Assembly (NCBI GenBank): GCA_016712375.1
Contig: JADJRE010000005.1
Location: 257,914 to 321,913, forward strand
Origin: Rhodospirillales bacterium
GTDB taxonomy: Bacteria; Pseudomonadota; Alphaproteobacteria; Rhodospirillales; Defluviicoccaceae
Direction of reading: 5' to 3'
Length of the DNA stretch: 64,000 nt
Made by a program: the position numbers and the translations under genes. The first letter of the stretch is position 1. Every line of letters starts with the position of its first letter. Under the pieces are notes generated by a model that was given only the letters and a program-made list of their open reading frames with translations, had not been told where the DNA came from and made no database searches. Shown piece by piece: positions 38,456 to 47,831 of this stretch.

Positions 38456-39784
38456 TCAAACATCCTCGGCGAGGCGCAAGCCGGAGAATTGCCAGCGCTG
38501 CTGGGGATAAAAGAAGTTTCGGTATGTTGCCCGGACGTGACCTGCCGGGGTGGCGCACGATCCGCCGCGCAGGACCATCTGATTACACATAAACTTGCCG
38601 TTGTACTCACCAACGGCACCCGCGGCTGGGCGAAAGCCTGGGTAGGGTGCATACGCGCTCTGCGTCCACTCCCAAACATCGCCAAAGGCCTGCCGCAGCC
38701 CCGGACCTTCGTCCATTGGCGCGAGTGGCCGCAGTGGGCTGTCGACCGGGTGCATCTCATCCAGCAGGTTGCCGGACACCGGCAGATCACGCGTTGCAAA
38801 TTCCCATTCGGCCTCGGAGGGCAGCCGCTTGCCTGCCCAGCGGGCGAAGGCGTCCGCCTCGTAGAAGCCGACGTGACAAACAGGCGCCGCCAAATCGACA
38901 GGCTGCATCCCGCTCAACGTCATCGTCTGCCACGCTCCGCTACCATTTTCCTGCCAGTACAGGGGTGCGCGCCAATTTTCCGCCTGCACCGCGGCCCAAC
39001 CATCCGACAGCCACAACGCGGCCCGCCGATATCCGTCGTCGTCGATGAAATCACACCACTCCGCGTTGCTTACCAGCCGGTCGGCCAGACGGAAGGGTCG
39101 CAGGAAGACAGTGTGTCGAGGGCCTTCGTTGTCGAAGACGAAACCGTCGGTGCCGTCGCTGCCAATTTCGCGAAGACCGCTGGGGTAGCTCAACCAGTTC
39201 GGTCGGGTTGGCTGCGGGTGGTGTTCCGCAGCCGGCGGCTTATGGTAGGCGGGTCGCAGGGGATTGCAGGAGAACGCATGCAGGATGTCGGTGAGCAACA
39301 ACTCCTGGTGCTGTTGTTCGTGGTTGATACCGAGCCGGGTCAGCGATGTGACTTCATCAGCGCTCTCGCCCGGTGCTTCGAGTAGCTCTGCCATGGCCGC
39401 GTCCACGGCTTTCCGGTAGCGGGCGACTTCCTGAACCGAAGGACGAGTCAGCAGGCCGCGCTGGGCTCGCGGGTGACGTGCGCCCACCGCCTCATAATAG
39501 GAGTTGAACAGATATCCCCAGCGATCATCATAACGCCGCCATCCCGGCAGGAACGGGATCAGCAGAAAAGTCTCGAAAAACCACGTGGTGTGAGCCAAGT
39601 GCCATTTCACCGGACTGGCGTCCGGCATCGACTGAACGACCTGATCTTCCGCCCTGAGTGGCGACGCCAGCCTCTCGGTCGTCGCCCGCGTGCGAGAGAA
39701 GTCCTCGATCAGGTTCGCCTGATTGAAGACGCGGTTCCCATACCTGGCGATTTTTGACGGCGTCCCGCCTGTTCCACTGCGCAT
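38456..39784 (-). CDS. egtB: EgtB-type hercynine sulfoxide synthase
   Basis: About 442 residues from ATG 39784 (an ATG 8 codons upstream is possible). A DinB-like half brings the iron-binding histidines: HLAHTTWFFETFLL and NHEQQHQELLLTDIL. The formylglycine-generating-enzyme-like half shows FEFATRDLPV-type EAEWEFATR, GDVWEWTQSAY and RGGSCAT. Non-heme iron enzyme that joins hercynine to a thiol donor with oxygen. Which thiol (gamma-glutamylcysteine or cysteine) is not settled by sequence. No egtC or egtE in the window. Confidence 0.93.
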   Translation of the reverse strand: MRSGTGGTPSKIARYGNRVFNQANLIEDFSRTRATTERLASPLRAEDQVVQSMPDASPVKWHLAHTTWFFETFLLIPFLPGWRRYDDRWGYLFNSYYEAVGARHPRAQRGLLTRPSVQEVARYRKAVDAAMAELLEAPGESADEVTSLTRLGINHEQQHQELLLTDILHAFSCNPLRPAYHKPPAAEHHPQPTRPNWLSYPSGLREIGSDGTDGFVFDNEGPRHTVFLRPFRLADRLVSNAEWCDFIDDDGYRRAALWLSDGWAAVQAENWRAPLYWQENGSGAWQTMTLSGMQPVDLAAPVCHVGFYEADAFARWAGKRLPSEAEWEFATRDLPVSGNLLDEMHPVDSPLRPLAPMDEGPGLRQAFGDVWEWTQSAYAPYPGFRPAAGAVGEYNGKFMCNQMVLRGGSCATPAGHVRATYRNFFYPQQRWQFSGLRLAEDV

Positions 39785-39914
39785 GGCAACTCCATTGCGG
39801 GCGAGCATATTCCAGCCACCGGCACGCCTAGTTACGTCGCCAACGATCGCATTGGATTATGGTTCCCGTAAGACGGGCGGATTATGCTTCGTGCAGCAGC
39901 CTTGAACAGTTGTT

Positions 39915-41384
39915 TCAAAGCATCGTTTCTATACGCTCGCACAGCGTGCGAAGCACTTTGACGCGGGCAAACTTCTTATCTTCGGCCTCGACCAGCGTCC
40001 ACGGCGCAGCTGTGGTCGAGGTGCGGTCGACCATGTCACCGATCGCCTGCGCGTAGGCATCCCACTTCTCGCGGTTACGCCAATCCTCATCCGTGATCTT
40101 GTGGCGCTTGAACGGGGTCTTCTCCCGGTCCTTGAAGCGGCGGAGTTGCTCCGCGCTGCTGGTCGCGAGCCAGTACTTGACGACGACGATGCCGTTCGCG
40201 TCGAGCTGCGATTCAAACTCGTTGATCTCGCCGTAGGCACGCATCCAGTCAGCTTCACTGCAAAAGCCTTCAATGCGTTCAACCAGCACCCGACCGTACC
40301 AGGAGCGATCGAACACCGCGACGTGGCCCTTCGCCGGCAGCCGCCTCCAGAAACGCCAAAGGTAGGGCTGCGCCTTCTCCTCATCCGACGGTGCGGCGAT
40401 GGAGTGTACGCGAAAGCGCCGGGGATCGAGCGCCATCGTCACCCGGCGAATACTGCCACCCTTGCCGGCGGCGTCGTTGCCCTCGAACGCACAGACGACG
40501 GCGATCTCCCGAAAAGCCTTACGATCGGTAAGTTCGCCCAACCGCTGCTGCCAATGGCTGAGCTGCTTGCGGTAGACGTCCGAACTCAGCTTCTGCGTTA
40601 GATCGAGGGTATCAAGCACCGTCTTGCCGTCGAGCGTTGGAATTATGGCGGGCGCGGTTGCGCCTGCCGTTGACCTCCCTTCAGCCAGCCGCTTACGCAC
40701 AGCCTGCAAGATGGTTTGGCCGATCGTGAGGTCGCGGTAGCGTGCGTCGGCGCTAGGAATGACGATCCAAGGGCCAGCGGCTGTACTGGTCTGCTGCATC
40801 ATCAGCTGCACGACTCGCATCGCTGCCTTGTACGTCGACTTCCAGCCGCGATGCTCCAGTACGTGGCGGACACTTTCATCCTCCAGCGCCTGCTTCAGGC
40901 GGCTTTTCCTGTCGACGCCGGACAGATGCAACCAGAACTTCAGCAGCAGCACGCCTTCGTCCGCCAGCATCTGCTCGAAGCGATTGATTGCCGCGGTCGT
41001 CCCGGCGAGAGCATAGTCGTCGATTTTGCCGCCAATGCGCGCCGTCAACGGCTCGTGGTACCAGGATCCAACGAAAATGCCGATATCGCCCTTGGGCGGT
41101 AACTCCAGCCAGTAGCGCCACATTGGCGGGCGAGCGCGCTCAACATCGGTGGGCTGATCGAAGGCGACGGTGCGCAAGGTATGCGGATCAAGCCACTCGT
41201 AGAGGCGGGCGAGGGCAGCACCCTTGCCGGCGCCGTCGATGCCGGTGATGACGATCAGCACCGGAAACTCTTTCTTCTCGTTGAGATCAAACTGCGCGTC
41301 GAGCAGCTCTTCGCGCAGCGTCGGCTCTTCCTTCCTGAATGCCTCCTTGTCGATTTCGTGCTTCTGCTCAGCGGACTCGAACAT
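39915..41384 (-). CDS. pap: Polyphosphate:AMP phosphotransferase (two-domain PPK2)
   Basis: A 489-residue protein with two tandem PPK2 domains. Each has a P-loop: GIDGAGKGAALARL at residues 48-61 and CAFEGNDAAGKGGSIRRV near 290. Both carry the matching WYHEPL or RSWYGRVLVER lid motifs. The two-domain form (class II) moves phosphate from polyphosphate to AMP to give ADP. GGGAGGAA precedes ATG 41384. It indicates active polyphosphate use, fitting an organism that stores polymers (inference). Confidence 0.93.
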   Translation of the reverse strand: MFESAEQKHEIDKEAFRKEEPTLREELLDAQFDLNEKKEFPVLIVITGIDGAGKGAALARLYEWLDPHTLRTVAFDQPTDVERARPPMWRYWLELPPKGDIGIFVGSWYHEPLTARIGGKIDDYALAGTTAAINRFEQMLADEGVLLLKFWLHLSGVDRKSRLKQALEDESVRHVLEHRGWKSTYKAAMRVVQLMMQQTSTAAGPWIVIPSADARYRDLTIGQTILQAVRKRLAEGRSTAGATAPAIIPTLDGKTVLDTLDLTQKLSSDVYRKQLSHWQQRLGELTDRKAFREIAVVCAFEGNDAAGKGGSIRRVTMALDPRRFRVHSIAAPSDEEKAQPYLWRFWRRLPAKGHVAVFDRSWYGRVLVERIEGFCSEADWMRAYGEINEFESQLDANGIVVVKYWLATSSAEQLRRFKDREKTPFKRHKITDEDWRNREKWDAYAQAIGDMVDRTSTTAAPWTLVEAEDKKFARVKVLRTLCERIETML

Positions 41385-41649
41385 TGGCCCGTTCCTCCCT
41401 TCTGACGACCGCGCTCGCGACGTGATCAGGCGGCCATGCGCAGCAACAGCCAGCCGTAACCAATGATCATGGTAAGCACCGTGATTGGCACACCGACCCG
41501 CGAAAATTCGCCGAACGAGACCGGGATGTCGCGCGCGGCAGCAGCGTTGACGACAATGATGCCGGCGAGACTGCCGAACACTACCAAGTTGCTGGAGAGC
41601 GCACTGGCCAATGCCATTGACGCACCGGCCAGTGAGCCTTCAGCGTAGA

Positions 41650-42825
41650 TACCGTATTGCCTGGTCAAGCAGCGACGTTCGGATCGAACGGTTTGTGGTG
41701 TTTGAGGACGCCGAAGGCGATGTGGACAAGCTCGCATCGCCGCACCGAGGGCGCTCATCTTCGATTTGCCGGCGGCGAGCAGGCGTTGGTACTGGGCGCG
41801 GACCAACGGATTCCAGCGGGCGGCGACCATCGCCGGCAGGAACAGTCTGGCCCGCCAGCGGCATCCCCGGCCTTTGACAGACGTGGCCGCTTCCAGCACG
41901 CTGGAGCCGGACTGGAATTCGACCGGCACGAGACCGAGAAACGCCGCCGCCTGACGGGCAGAGGCGAAGGTTCGACTGCGGAACAAGGCCAGGAACCACA
42001 GCGAAAGCTTGGCGCCGATGCCGGGAATACTCTCCAGCAACGCCCGCTGCTCCTTCCAGCTCGGGATGGCTGTCGAGATGGTCGTCGATCTGCCGGCGCA
42101 GCCGGCGATCTCCGCCGCCAGCACATCCAGCATCGTCTGCAGCGAGCGAGCACCGCGTCGGGGCCGGCTCGGCACGCGCCGTCTCCAGCCGGTTGAGCTC
42201 GCGGGCAAAGTCCTGTTCAAGGGCGGCGAGCCGGCCGAGGAGTGCCTTCGCTGGCGGATCCGCCCGGCGGCGGCGTCCAGGCGGCCGGCCGGCGGGCGTC
42301 GCCGAACAGGGCGAGGATCAGGCCGTCGCCGGTCGGTCTTCGTCCGGACGCCCAGGCCTCGGCGAACCGCTTGACCTGCAACGGGTTGACCACCGAGACG
42401 TGGCAGCCGGCGTCATGCAGGAGGTCGCCGCCGCCTCGTGGTAGACGCCGGTCGCTTCCAGGACGACGTGCAGTTCGGCCGCGGCGGCGCCAGTCACCCG
42501 GGTCGCCCAGGCGAGGAGGGCGGCGGTCCGTCGGCCGTGTTGGCGACCGACTTCGGCCGGACCTGCCGGCGGGCAGCGTCGCGCAGCCAGGCGCAGTGCA
42601 GTTTTCCTTGCTGACGTCGACCCCGATGACCTGCATCCCAACCCCCTCGTCGTTGCCGATGACCTCCCGACCGACTGACCTTGTGGATACGGACTTGCGG
42701 GCAAAACGCCGCGTCCTCGATACCGTCCAGCCTCCAAGAGGTCAAGGTGCGGACCAGGCACAATCTACGCTTCGGACTTGCCGTCCAAGGGCGGATGCAT
42801 GCTCACCCGGTCCACGGTGAGGCCA
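41650..42825 (-). mobile_element. IS110-family insertion sequence inside a permease gene
   Basis: The bounds are set by where the permease coding stops (right, about 42825-42837) and resumes (left, about 41640-41650), giving about 1.2 kb. IS110 elements of this size have no clear terminal inverted repeats and no consistent target duplication; I see neither. The transposase lies on the minus strand, in the same direction as the permease. Exact ends are uncertain by some 10-20 bp. Confidence 0.75.
41665..42636 (-). pseudogene. IS110-family transposase, multiple frameshifts
   Basis: Start VIGVDVSK at 42636 holds the first catalytic Asp of the DEDD domain. Later parts sit in different frames: AELHVVLEATGVYHE (42450 area), HDAGCHVSVVNPLQVKRFAEAW, DGLILALFGDARRPAAW, then ESIPGIGAKLSLWFLALF, FLGLVPVEFQSGSS, KMSALGAAMR and VHIAFGVLKHHKPFDP, ending at TGA 41665. 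At least five frame changes are needed to read it as one 320-residue protein. Host genes nearby carry one or two breaks each, so this copy is probably dead, though base-call errors contribute. Confidence 0.82.
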
Positions 42826-44141
42826 GCTACGCCTCACCGCCGGCAAGATACAAGGGCGCCAGCAACATCGCCGCTGGCGTGTTCCCAATGACGTCGCCCA
42901 CCGCCATGGTGATGAGATAAAGCCAGCCGGGGGAATGGAGGTCGATCCCGAGTTCTCGCAAATCAGCGATCCAACCGGGAACCAGATGCAGGTCGGCGAA
43001 CGCCTGATTGACAACGAACAGGCCGAACAGCATCAGCAGCAGATTACCGTCAACGTTGTGCAGCACCTCTTTCGAGGAGATCCGTCGGTTCAGCAGCAGA
43101 AAAGCGGCGCCGACCAGCGCGACATAGCTGCGCGACCAGTCGGTTGCTATGAAGGCAATCAGAACGCCGATGATGACGATCAGACCCTTGATCGTCTCCC
43201 AAAGATCAAGCGCCGTAGTAGTAGAGGAGACAATTGCCTGGCCACCGCCCTTGGCCTTCCAACGATTCGGTAGGCCCAGGCAATCACCATCCAAACCACC
43301 GGCAGCGACAGCAAGGCAGGCAGTCCCGTATCAGCGGTGAAGCCGGCGAACGACAGGTTCATTCGCTGGGCGATGATAACATTCTGGGCGCTGCCGATGA
43401 TTGTCGCCGCCGATCCAACGTTTGATGCGCAGGCAAGTGCCAGAAGATATGGTACCGGATTGAGCCTGCGAGCGGCGCAAAGGTCGACCAACAAAGGCGC
43501 CATCGCGACAGCCACGACGTTGTTGGTGAGCACTGCCGAGAGAAGTGCAGACACGGCGATGATGGTTCCCAGTAGAACACGCGGACCTACGGGCAGAGTG
43601 GCTGTGCGTTCTGTAACCCACGCATAGAAGCCGGCGGCCGTGAAGTGGCCGGAAATGATCATCAGTCCGAACAGCAGGCCCAGCGTGGAATGATCGACAG
43701 AGTTCCAAGCCTCGTTGGAGCCTATCTGGTCGGTGGCGAGCATGGCGATCGCACCAAGTAGCGCTGCGCCGGTGCGGTCGACGCGGAAGCCGGGCAGCCG
43801 GCCCAGGGCCATCGCGAGATAAACAACGATGAAAAACAGCAGAGTGAGGTCCATGCCGACAAAATCCGAGCAACCATCGCCCCGCCGCAGCAGGCTGTTC
43901 AGCGCGAGTACTGCTCCCGCCGCAATCGGCGCCATCCGTTTGCCGGCAGGAACACGCGCTTCTAGTCGCATGGTCGAAGCGTTGCAAGGAAACAACTTTG
44001 CGATCGGCCCGCTGCGCGGAAGCATGCAAGACGGCCGCCGACGCGCTATGATGGCGATCAAGAAGCGGTTGCAACCGCTTTAAGGGCGCCGCGGGGAGAT
44101 GCTTCAAAAGCCCGCCGGCAGAAGCCCGACCGGGAGGCTGC

Positions 44142-45554
44142 ATGGATTCGTTTGTCAACTCCGACCGTCTGCTGGTCTGGTTCCTCGCCTTCCGGGACTT
44201 TCTGCAGACCTACATCACGACCGAGGCCAATCTCCTGCAGCTGCCGGCAATTTTTATCACGCTGTTCTGCGCGTGGTTGGCCGCTCGGCTTGCCGAACCG
44301 TTGCTGCTTCGCGTCGCCCGCAACACGGCGGTCGACGAGTACCAAGAACAATTTTATGTCCAGAACATCGTGCCGCTGTCGCTGCCGGCACTTTGGACGG
44401 CGGCCCTCTGGAGCGCGACAGCGGTGGCTCGCGAGTTCGGCTGGCCCTCGCATCTGGTCTCGGTCGCCGTGGATCTTGCCTCTGCTTGGCTGCTGATCCG
44501 CTTTGCCTCGGCGCTGATTCCCAACGCCACAATTTCGCGCATCATCGCCATTATCGCCTGGATCATCGCCGCTCTGCACGTCGTGGGGTTGCTCACGCCG
44601 ACAATCGTTTTGCTGCAGAAGATCTCGTTCACGCTGGGTAACTCAAGGCTCTCGCTGCTTACGGTTGTCGAGGTGCTGCTGACGCTCGGAGTGTTGTTGT
44701 GGGCCGCCGGCATAGCCGGACGTTTTGCTGAGCGCCGCCTTGCCGCCGTCGCCTCTCTCACCTCCACCGCCAAGGTGCTGTTCGGCAAACTGGCGACGAT
44801 CGTATTGATCGGCCTTGCCTTTTTTCTGGCGCTGGCACCCGCCGGCATCGATCTCACTGCTCTCGCGGTATTCACCGGGGCGGTCGGTGTCGGCATTGGC
44901 TTCGGTCTGCAACGCACCGTGTCCAACCTGTTTGCAGGCATCGTCCTGTTGCTCGACAGGTCGATCAAGCCGGGCGACATCCTTGAGGTCGGGGGCACGT
45001 TCGGCTGGGTGGCCTCACTGGGCGCCCGGTATGTCGAGGTGGAGACCCGGGACGGCACGCAGTTTCTGATCCCCAACGAAGACATCATTACCCATCAGGT
45101 GTTCAACTGGACGCATCAAAACGACAATGTGCGCCTGAAGATTAGGGTGCGCGTTGCCTACGACAGCGATGTCCGCCAGGCGCTGGCCTTGATGCGGGAG
45201 GCTGCTGGCCGGCCCGCCCGCGTCTTGAAGACACCCGTCCCCAACCCTCTGGTGATTGGCTGCGGCGAAAACGGCCTGGACCTGGAGCTTCGCTTCTGGA
45301 TTGCCGATGTACGCAACGGTATCCACAACGTCTCCAGCGACGTATTCCTTGAAATTCTCGATCTATTCCGCGAACACGGGATCAAGATTCCACTACCGCA
45401 GCGCGACCTTTACCTGCAATCGCTGCCGGACGCGGGCGAGCAGGTTGACTTTACGGCTGAGCGAAGGCGGGCGGAAATTCAGCCGGCGGTAATCGCCGTC
45501 GATATCGATCCGGCAACGGTCAGACAGGCGGCAGAAAAGCGAAGGGAATACTAA
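44142..45554 (+). CDS. MscS-family mechanosensitive channel
   Basis: A 470-residue protein. Several N-terminal helices (residues about 30-200), then the pore helix and beta domain: VFTGAVGVGIGFGLQRTVSNLFAGIVLL, DRSIKPGDILEVGGTFGWV, VETRDGTQFLIPNEDII, QVFNWTHQNDNVRLKI. The IPNEDI block and alpha/beta end (VFLEILDLFREHGIKIP) are MscS hallmarks. It releases solutes on hypo-osmotic shock. GGGAGG precedes ATG 44142; divergent from the broken permease. Confidence 0.93.
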   Translation: MDSFVNSDRLLVWFLAFRDFLQTYITTEANLLQLPAIFITLFCAWLAARLAEPLLLRVARNTAVDEYQEQFYVQNIVPLSLPALWTAALWSATAVAREFGWPSHLVSVAVDLASAWLLIRFASALIPNATISRIIAIIAWIIAALHVVGLLTPTIVLLQKISFTLGNSRLSLLTVVEVLLTLGVLLWAAGIAGRFAERRLAAVASLTSTAKVLFGKLATIVLIGLAFFLALAPAGIDLTALAVFTGAVGVGIGFGLQRTVSNLFAGIVLLLDRSIKPGDILEVGGTFGWVASLGARYVEVETRDGTQFLIPNEDIITHQVFNWTHQNDNVRLKIRVRVAYDSDVRQALALMREAAGRPARVLKTPVPNPLVIGCGENGLDLELRFWIADVRNGIHNVSSDVFLEILDLFREHGIKIPLPQRDLYLQSLPDAGEQVDFTAERRRAEIQPAVIAVDIDPATVRQAAEKRREY

Positions 45555-45558
45555 TGCA

Positions 45559-45599
45559 AGACCCTCGCTCCATATGCCCTTAGGCGGATGCGAGGGTCT
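45559..45599 (+). terminator. Hairpin just after the mscS-type gene
   Basis: AGACCCTCGC (45559-45568) pairs perfectly with GCGAGGGTCT (45590-45599) over a 21-base loop. It starts five bases past the channel stop. There is no T run, so a Rho-linked end or an RNA-stability hairpin is possible. Confidence 0.55.
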
Positions 45600-46015
45600 C
45601 TATGCGGAGCAACTTCTGCATCCGCGCTCGACTAAAGCGAGCATGATCCTGGACTTGGAGGTAAATTGCCGGCGCCAAGGGATCGGCAACCTAGTATTGG
45701 TCCGGTGGAGTCATGCGGTTGAAGCACCCTCCACTTACTGTTGACACTACGATGACTCTGATCCCCTTCGTCCCGTCTGTCAAGCGGTTCAGCGTGGCTG
45801 CGGCGCATCCTACTTTGAGTTGCTGCGGGCCTCGTTAACTGGCGTGGCGGCCTTACAGCAGTATGTAAAGTTGTCTTAATTCCATGTGACGCAACTTTCA
45901 AGCGCCACAATAGCATTGGCGACACTAGCAAGGCAGCCAATCAGCCTTATCGGCAGGTTTCAAACAGCGCATCCTCTCGTTGCCCGCTGCCTTGCAAAGT
46001 GTGCGAATGAGAGAA
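45600..46015. other. Stretch without supported gene, 416 bp
   Basis: Open frames here are short and show no protein-like composition. The base composition drops in GC compared with the neighbours. It could hold the 3' ends of a convergent pair or a remnant of mobile DNA; I see no recognisable motif. Confidence 0.4.
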
Positions 46016-46486
46016 TCATCGAACCCGGCGCTTATCACGATCGATGTCGTTCAAGTTGTCCCGGAATTCGTTCATCTGCTTCTCCATCTGTTCTATCTTC
46101 TTGTCTCGGGCTGCCAGATCGTTTGAGATCGAACGTTCGATCCGCAGCTCAAGTTGAGTAAGCTGCGATATCAGCTGGTTAAGTTTGGTCTCGACGATGC
46201 TGATGTTTTTCGAGACCTCGCCGAAGTCGGCAATTCGCTCGGCGCGTCCGCGCTCGACGTCTTTTGCCGTCTCATCGACCTTCTGTACCAGCGCTGTTCC
46301 GCCGGCTATGGCGACGGCGAGCGAGGCGGAGGCAATGGCGCCTACGATCATTGCCGTCGTCTTGTCGATGGCGATCCAATTTCGGCCATCGGCCGGCTCT
46401 CGCCGATGTTCCTCATATCGATAGAAGTCCGCGCGGGCCGGCGAGCGCAGCGGCTCCTTGTGCTCGGCGTTATTTTCGGCGGTCAT
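46016..46486 (-). CDS. Hypothetical membrane-anchored coiled-coil protein, second of a tandem pair
   Basis: A 156-residue protein from ATG 46486, which has GAGGAGAA at good distance. Acidic/basic N-terminus (ENNAEHKEPLRSPARADFY), one hydrophobic helix (TTAMIVGAIASASLAVAIAGG), then a long charged helix with heptad-like spacing (VETKLNQLISQLTQLELRIE, ARDKKIEQMEKQMNEFRDNL). No family known to me. It overlaps the neighbour by 17 bp and shares its layout (helix, then coiled coil with RAERIADFGEVSKNI-like segment). Confidence 0.75.
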   Translation of the reverse strand: MTAENNAEHKEPLRSPARADFYRYEEHRREPADGRNWIAIDKTTAMIVGAIASASLAVAIAGGTALVQKVDETAKDVERGRAERIADFGEVSKNISIVETKLNQLISQLTQLELRIERSISNDLAARDKKIEQMEKQMNEFRDNLNDIDRDKRRVR

Positions 46487-46853
46487 TGGAGTTCTCCTCG
46501 CGCGGTGGTGTCGAGGCTGGGCGACGGCCCGAGTCCCCGCACACCGCCGCCCGTCGATCGGCTTCTCCACCGGCAAGTGCCATTTGCTCGACGCGCTGTA
46601 GCTTGTCGACCAGCGTCCCAAGCTTGCCATCAAACTCACGGATGGTCGTTTTTATGTCTCCCAGCTGCGCGAACCGTTCTGAGCGTACGTCGTCGATGCG
46701 ATCGCTCAGATCGCTGAGGCCAACGAAAATGATCAGCCAGCCGCAACAGGTCATCATCAGCAGCAACCCAGCGGTAATCGCGAAGATCAGGCCGGCGATC
46801 TCGTCGGTCTGAATACTTTTCTTCTCGGCTTCGCTGCCGGTTTTTTCGTTCAT
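46470..46853 (-). CDS. Hypothetical membrane-anchored coiled-coil protein, first of a tandem pair
   Basis: A 127-residue protein from ATG 46853. One hydrophobic helix (EIAGLIFAITAGLLLMMTCCGWLIIFVG) then a helical segment (DLSDRIDDVRSERFAQLGDI, FDGKLGTLVDKLQRVEQM). The RSERFAQLGDIKTTI part echoes RAERIADFGEVSKNI in the next gene, so the two may be diverged copies. No family recognised. An AT-rich stretch at 46930-46985 ahead of it probably holds the promoter. Confidence 0.72.
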   Translation of the reverse strand: MNEKTGSEAEKKSIQTDEIAGLIFAITAGLLLMMTCCGWLIIFVGLSDLSDRIDDVRSERFAQLGDIKTTIREFDGKLGTLVDKLQRVEQMALAGGEADRRAAVCGDSGRRPASTPPREENSNDRRK

Positions 46854-47369
46854 AGCTTGCACGGCGATTTAGACTCCGTATCGGCTTATGCGGCGGAACC
46901 AGAGCGGTCCGCACCTTGCTCGGCGCGATCAATATAAGTAAAAAATCCTATAATGAGCGCATTATCAATTAATATTCCTATTTGTCAAGGCTTATCTCGC
47001 ATACGGTTCCGTCCCCCGCGATGCCGGGAGCGGGTCGCCGTGAAGTTGCCAATTCATCAGGGGCTTGGCTTTAGGGTCGCCTGCATACGCGGCCGGCTGG
47101 CGCTTCTGCAGCAGCGAGGGCGCCATTGCCCTGGCGCCCACGCCAGCTATTTCCGAGGGCATAGCATACGCAGGCCGTAGCCCAGATCCCGTTACTCCGT
47201 TTCTCCCCGTCCGCCGAAACGCGATGGTGCCGCAGACCGCTGTCGGCGGACCCCTTCGTGCTTCGGTCAACATCGCAAGGTTGACGCATTTCCCGGCGAG
47301 ATCGTATGCGTTGGCGCAGCGGAGCGTGCAGCGTCGGGGCTGCTGCATATCAACGAGGAACCCAAGAAC
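46854..47369. other. 516-bp intergenic region with AT-rich patch
   Basis: Between a minus-strand hypothetical gene and mscL. 46928-46985 is strikingly AT-rich for this genome (AAAAAATCCTATAATGAG and TATCAATTAATATTCC) and offers TATAAT at 46950-46955. The remaining 47000-47350 is GC-rich and carries only weak overlapping open frames that I cannot match to any family. Confidence 0.45.
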
Positions 47370-47831
47370 ATGCGTGCACTGCTTAGAGAGTTCCGCGAGT
47401 TCGCCGTCAAGGGCAATGCCGTAGACCTCGCGGTCGGCATTATCATTGGCGCTGCTTTCGGCAAGATCGTCGCCTCGCTAGTCGACGATGTGATCATGCC
47501 GCCGATCGGCCTCATTCTGGGCCAGGTTGATTTCAGCGATCTCTACATCGACCTGTCCGGGCAGGACTTCGTTTCGCTGGCGGCGGCGCGGGCGGCTGGC
47601 GCGCCGGTCATTGCCTACGGCAGTTTTATCAACACGCTCATCAACTTCGCCATCGTCGCCTTTGCCGTGTTCATGCTTGTAAAGCAGATCAACCGGTTGA
47701 AGCGGGTGGCCGGCATGGACGAGGAGGCCGCCGCCCCGCCGCCGCCGCCAGCGGAGGATGTGGTGCTGCTGGCGGAGATCCGCGACATCCTGGCGAACAA
47801 GCCGACGCTGCCGGGCAGGCCGGCGGAATGA
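47370..47831 (+). CDS. mscL: Large-conductance mechanosensitive channel MscL
   Basis: A 153-residue channel. Start LLREFREFAVKGNAVDLAVG with the pore helix, then IIIGAAFGKIVASLVDDVIMPPIG; the second helix is FINTLINFAIVAFAVFMLVKQ, then a helical tail with proline run and LLAEIRDIL. All are strict MscL hallmarks. It opens under extreme membrane tension. Its stop overlaps the start of nudF (ATGA at 47828). Confidence 0.96.
   Translation: MRALLREFREFAVKGNAVDLAVGIIIGAAFGKIVASLVDDVIMPPIGLILGQVDFSDLYIDLSGQDFVSLAAARAAGAPVIAYGSFINTLINFAIVAFAVFMLVKQINRLKRVAGMDEEAAAPPPPPAEDVVLLAEIRDILANKPTLPGRPAE

Larger units (their letters stand above)
41426..43854 (-). pseudogene. SLC13/ArsB-type anion permease, split by IS110 element and one frameshift
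   Basis: The N-terminal part starts at ATG 43854 (MDLTLLFFIVVYLAMALG) and has the typical SAVLTNNVVAVAMAPLLVDL and ACASNVGSAATIIG segments. Near 43264 the frame shifts (one missing base), continuing as RWKAKGGGQ to MAVGDVIGNTPAAMLLAPLYLA at about 42837. There an IS element is inserted. The last 75 residues (GSLAGASMALASALSSNLVVFG... LLLRMAA, stop 41426) reappear on the far side, in frame with the transposase tail. The parts add up to one ion-transporter-superfamily permease of about 410 residues. It is presumed inactive. Confidence 0.82.

Noticed and set aside
45632..45940. 102-codon minus-strand frame in the gap after mscS
   Set aside because: No protein-like pattern, no ribosome site and no family; could be a remnant but not supported.
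46992..47348. 118-codon minus-strand frame before mscL
   Set aside because: No recognisable domain, no ribosome site; overlapping frames on both strands are equally open.
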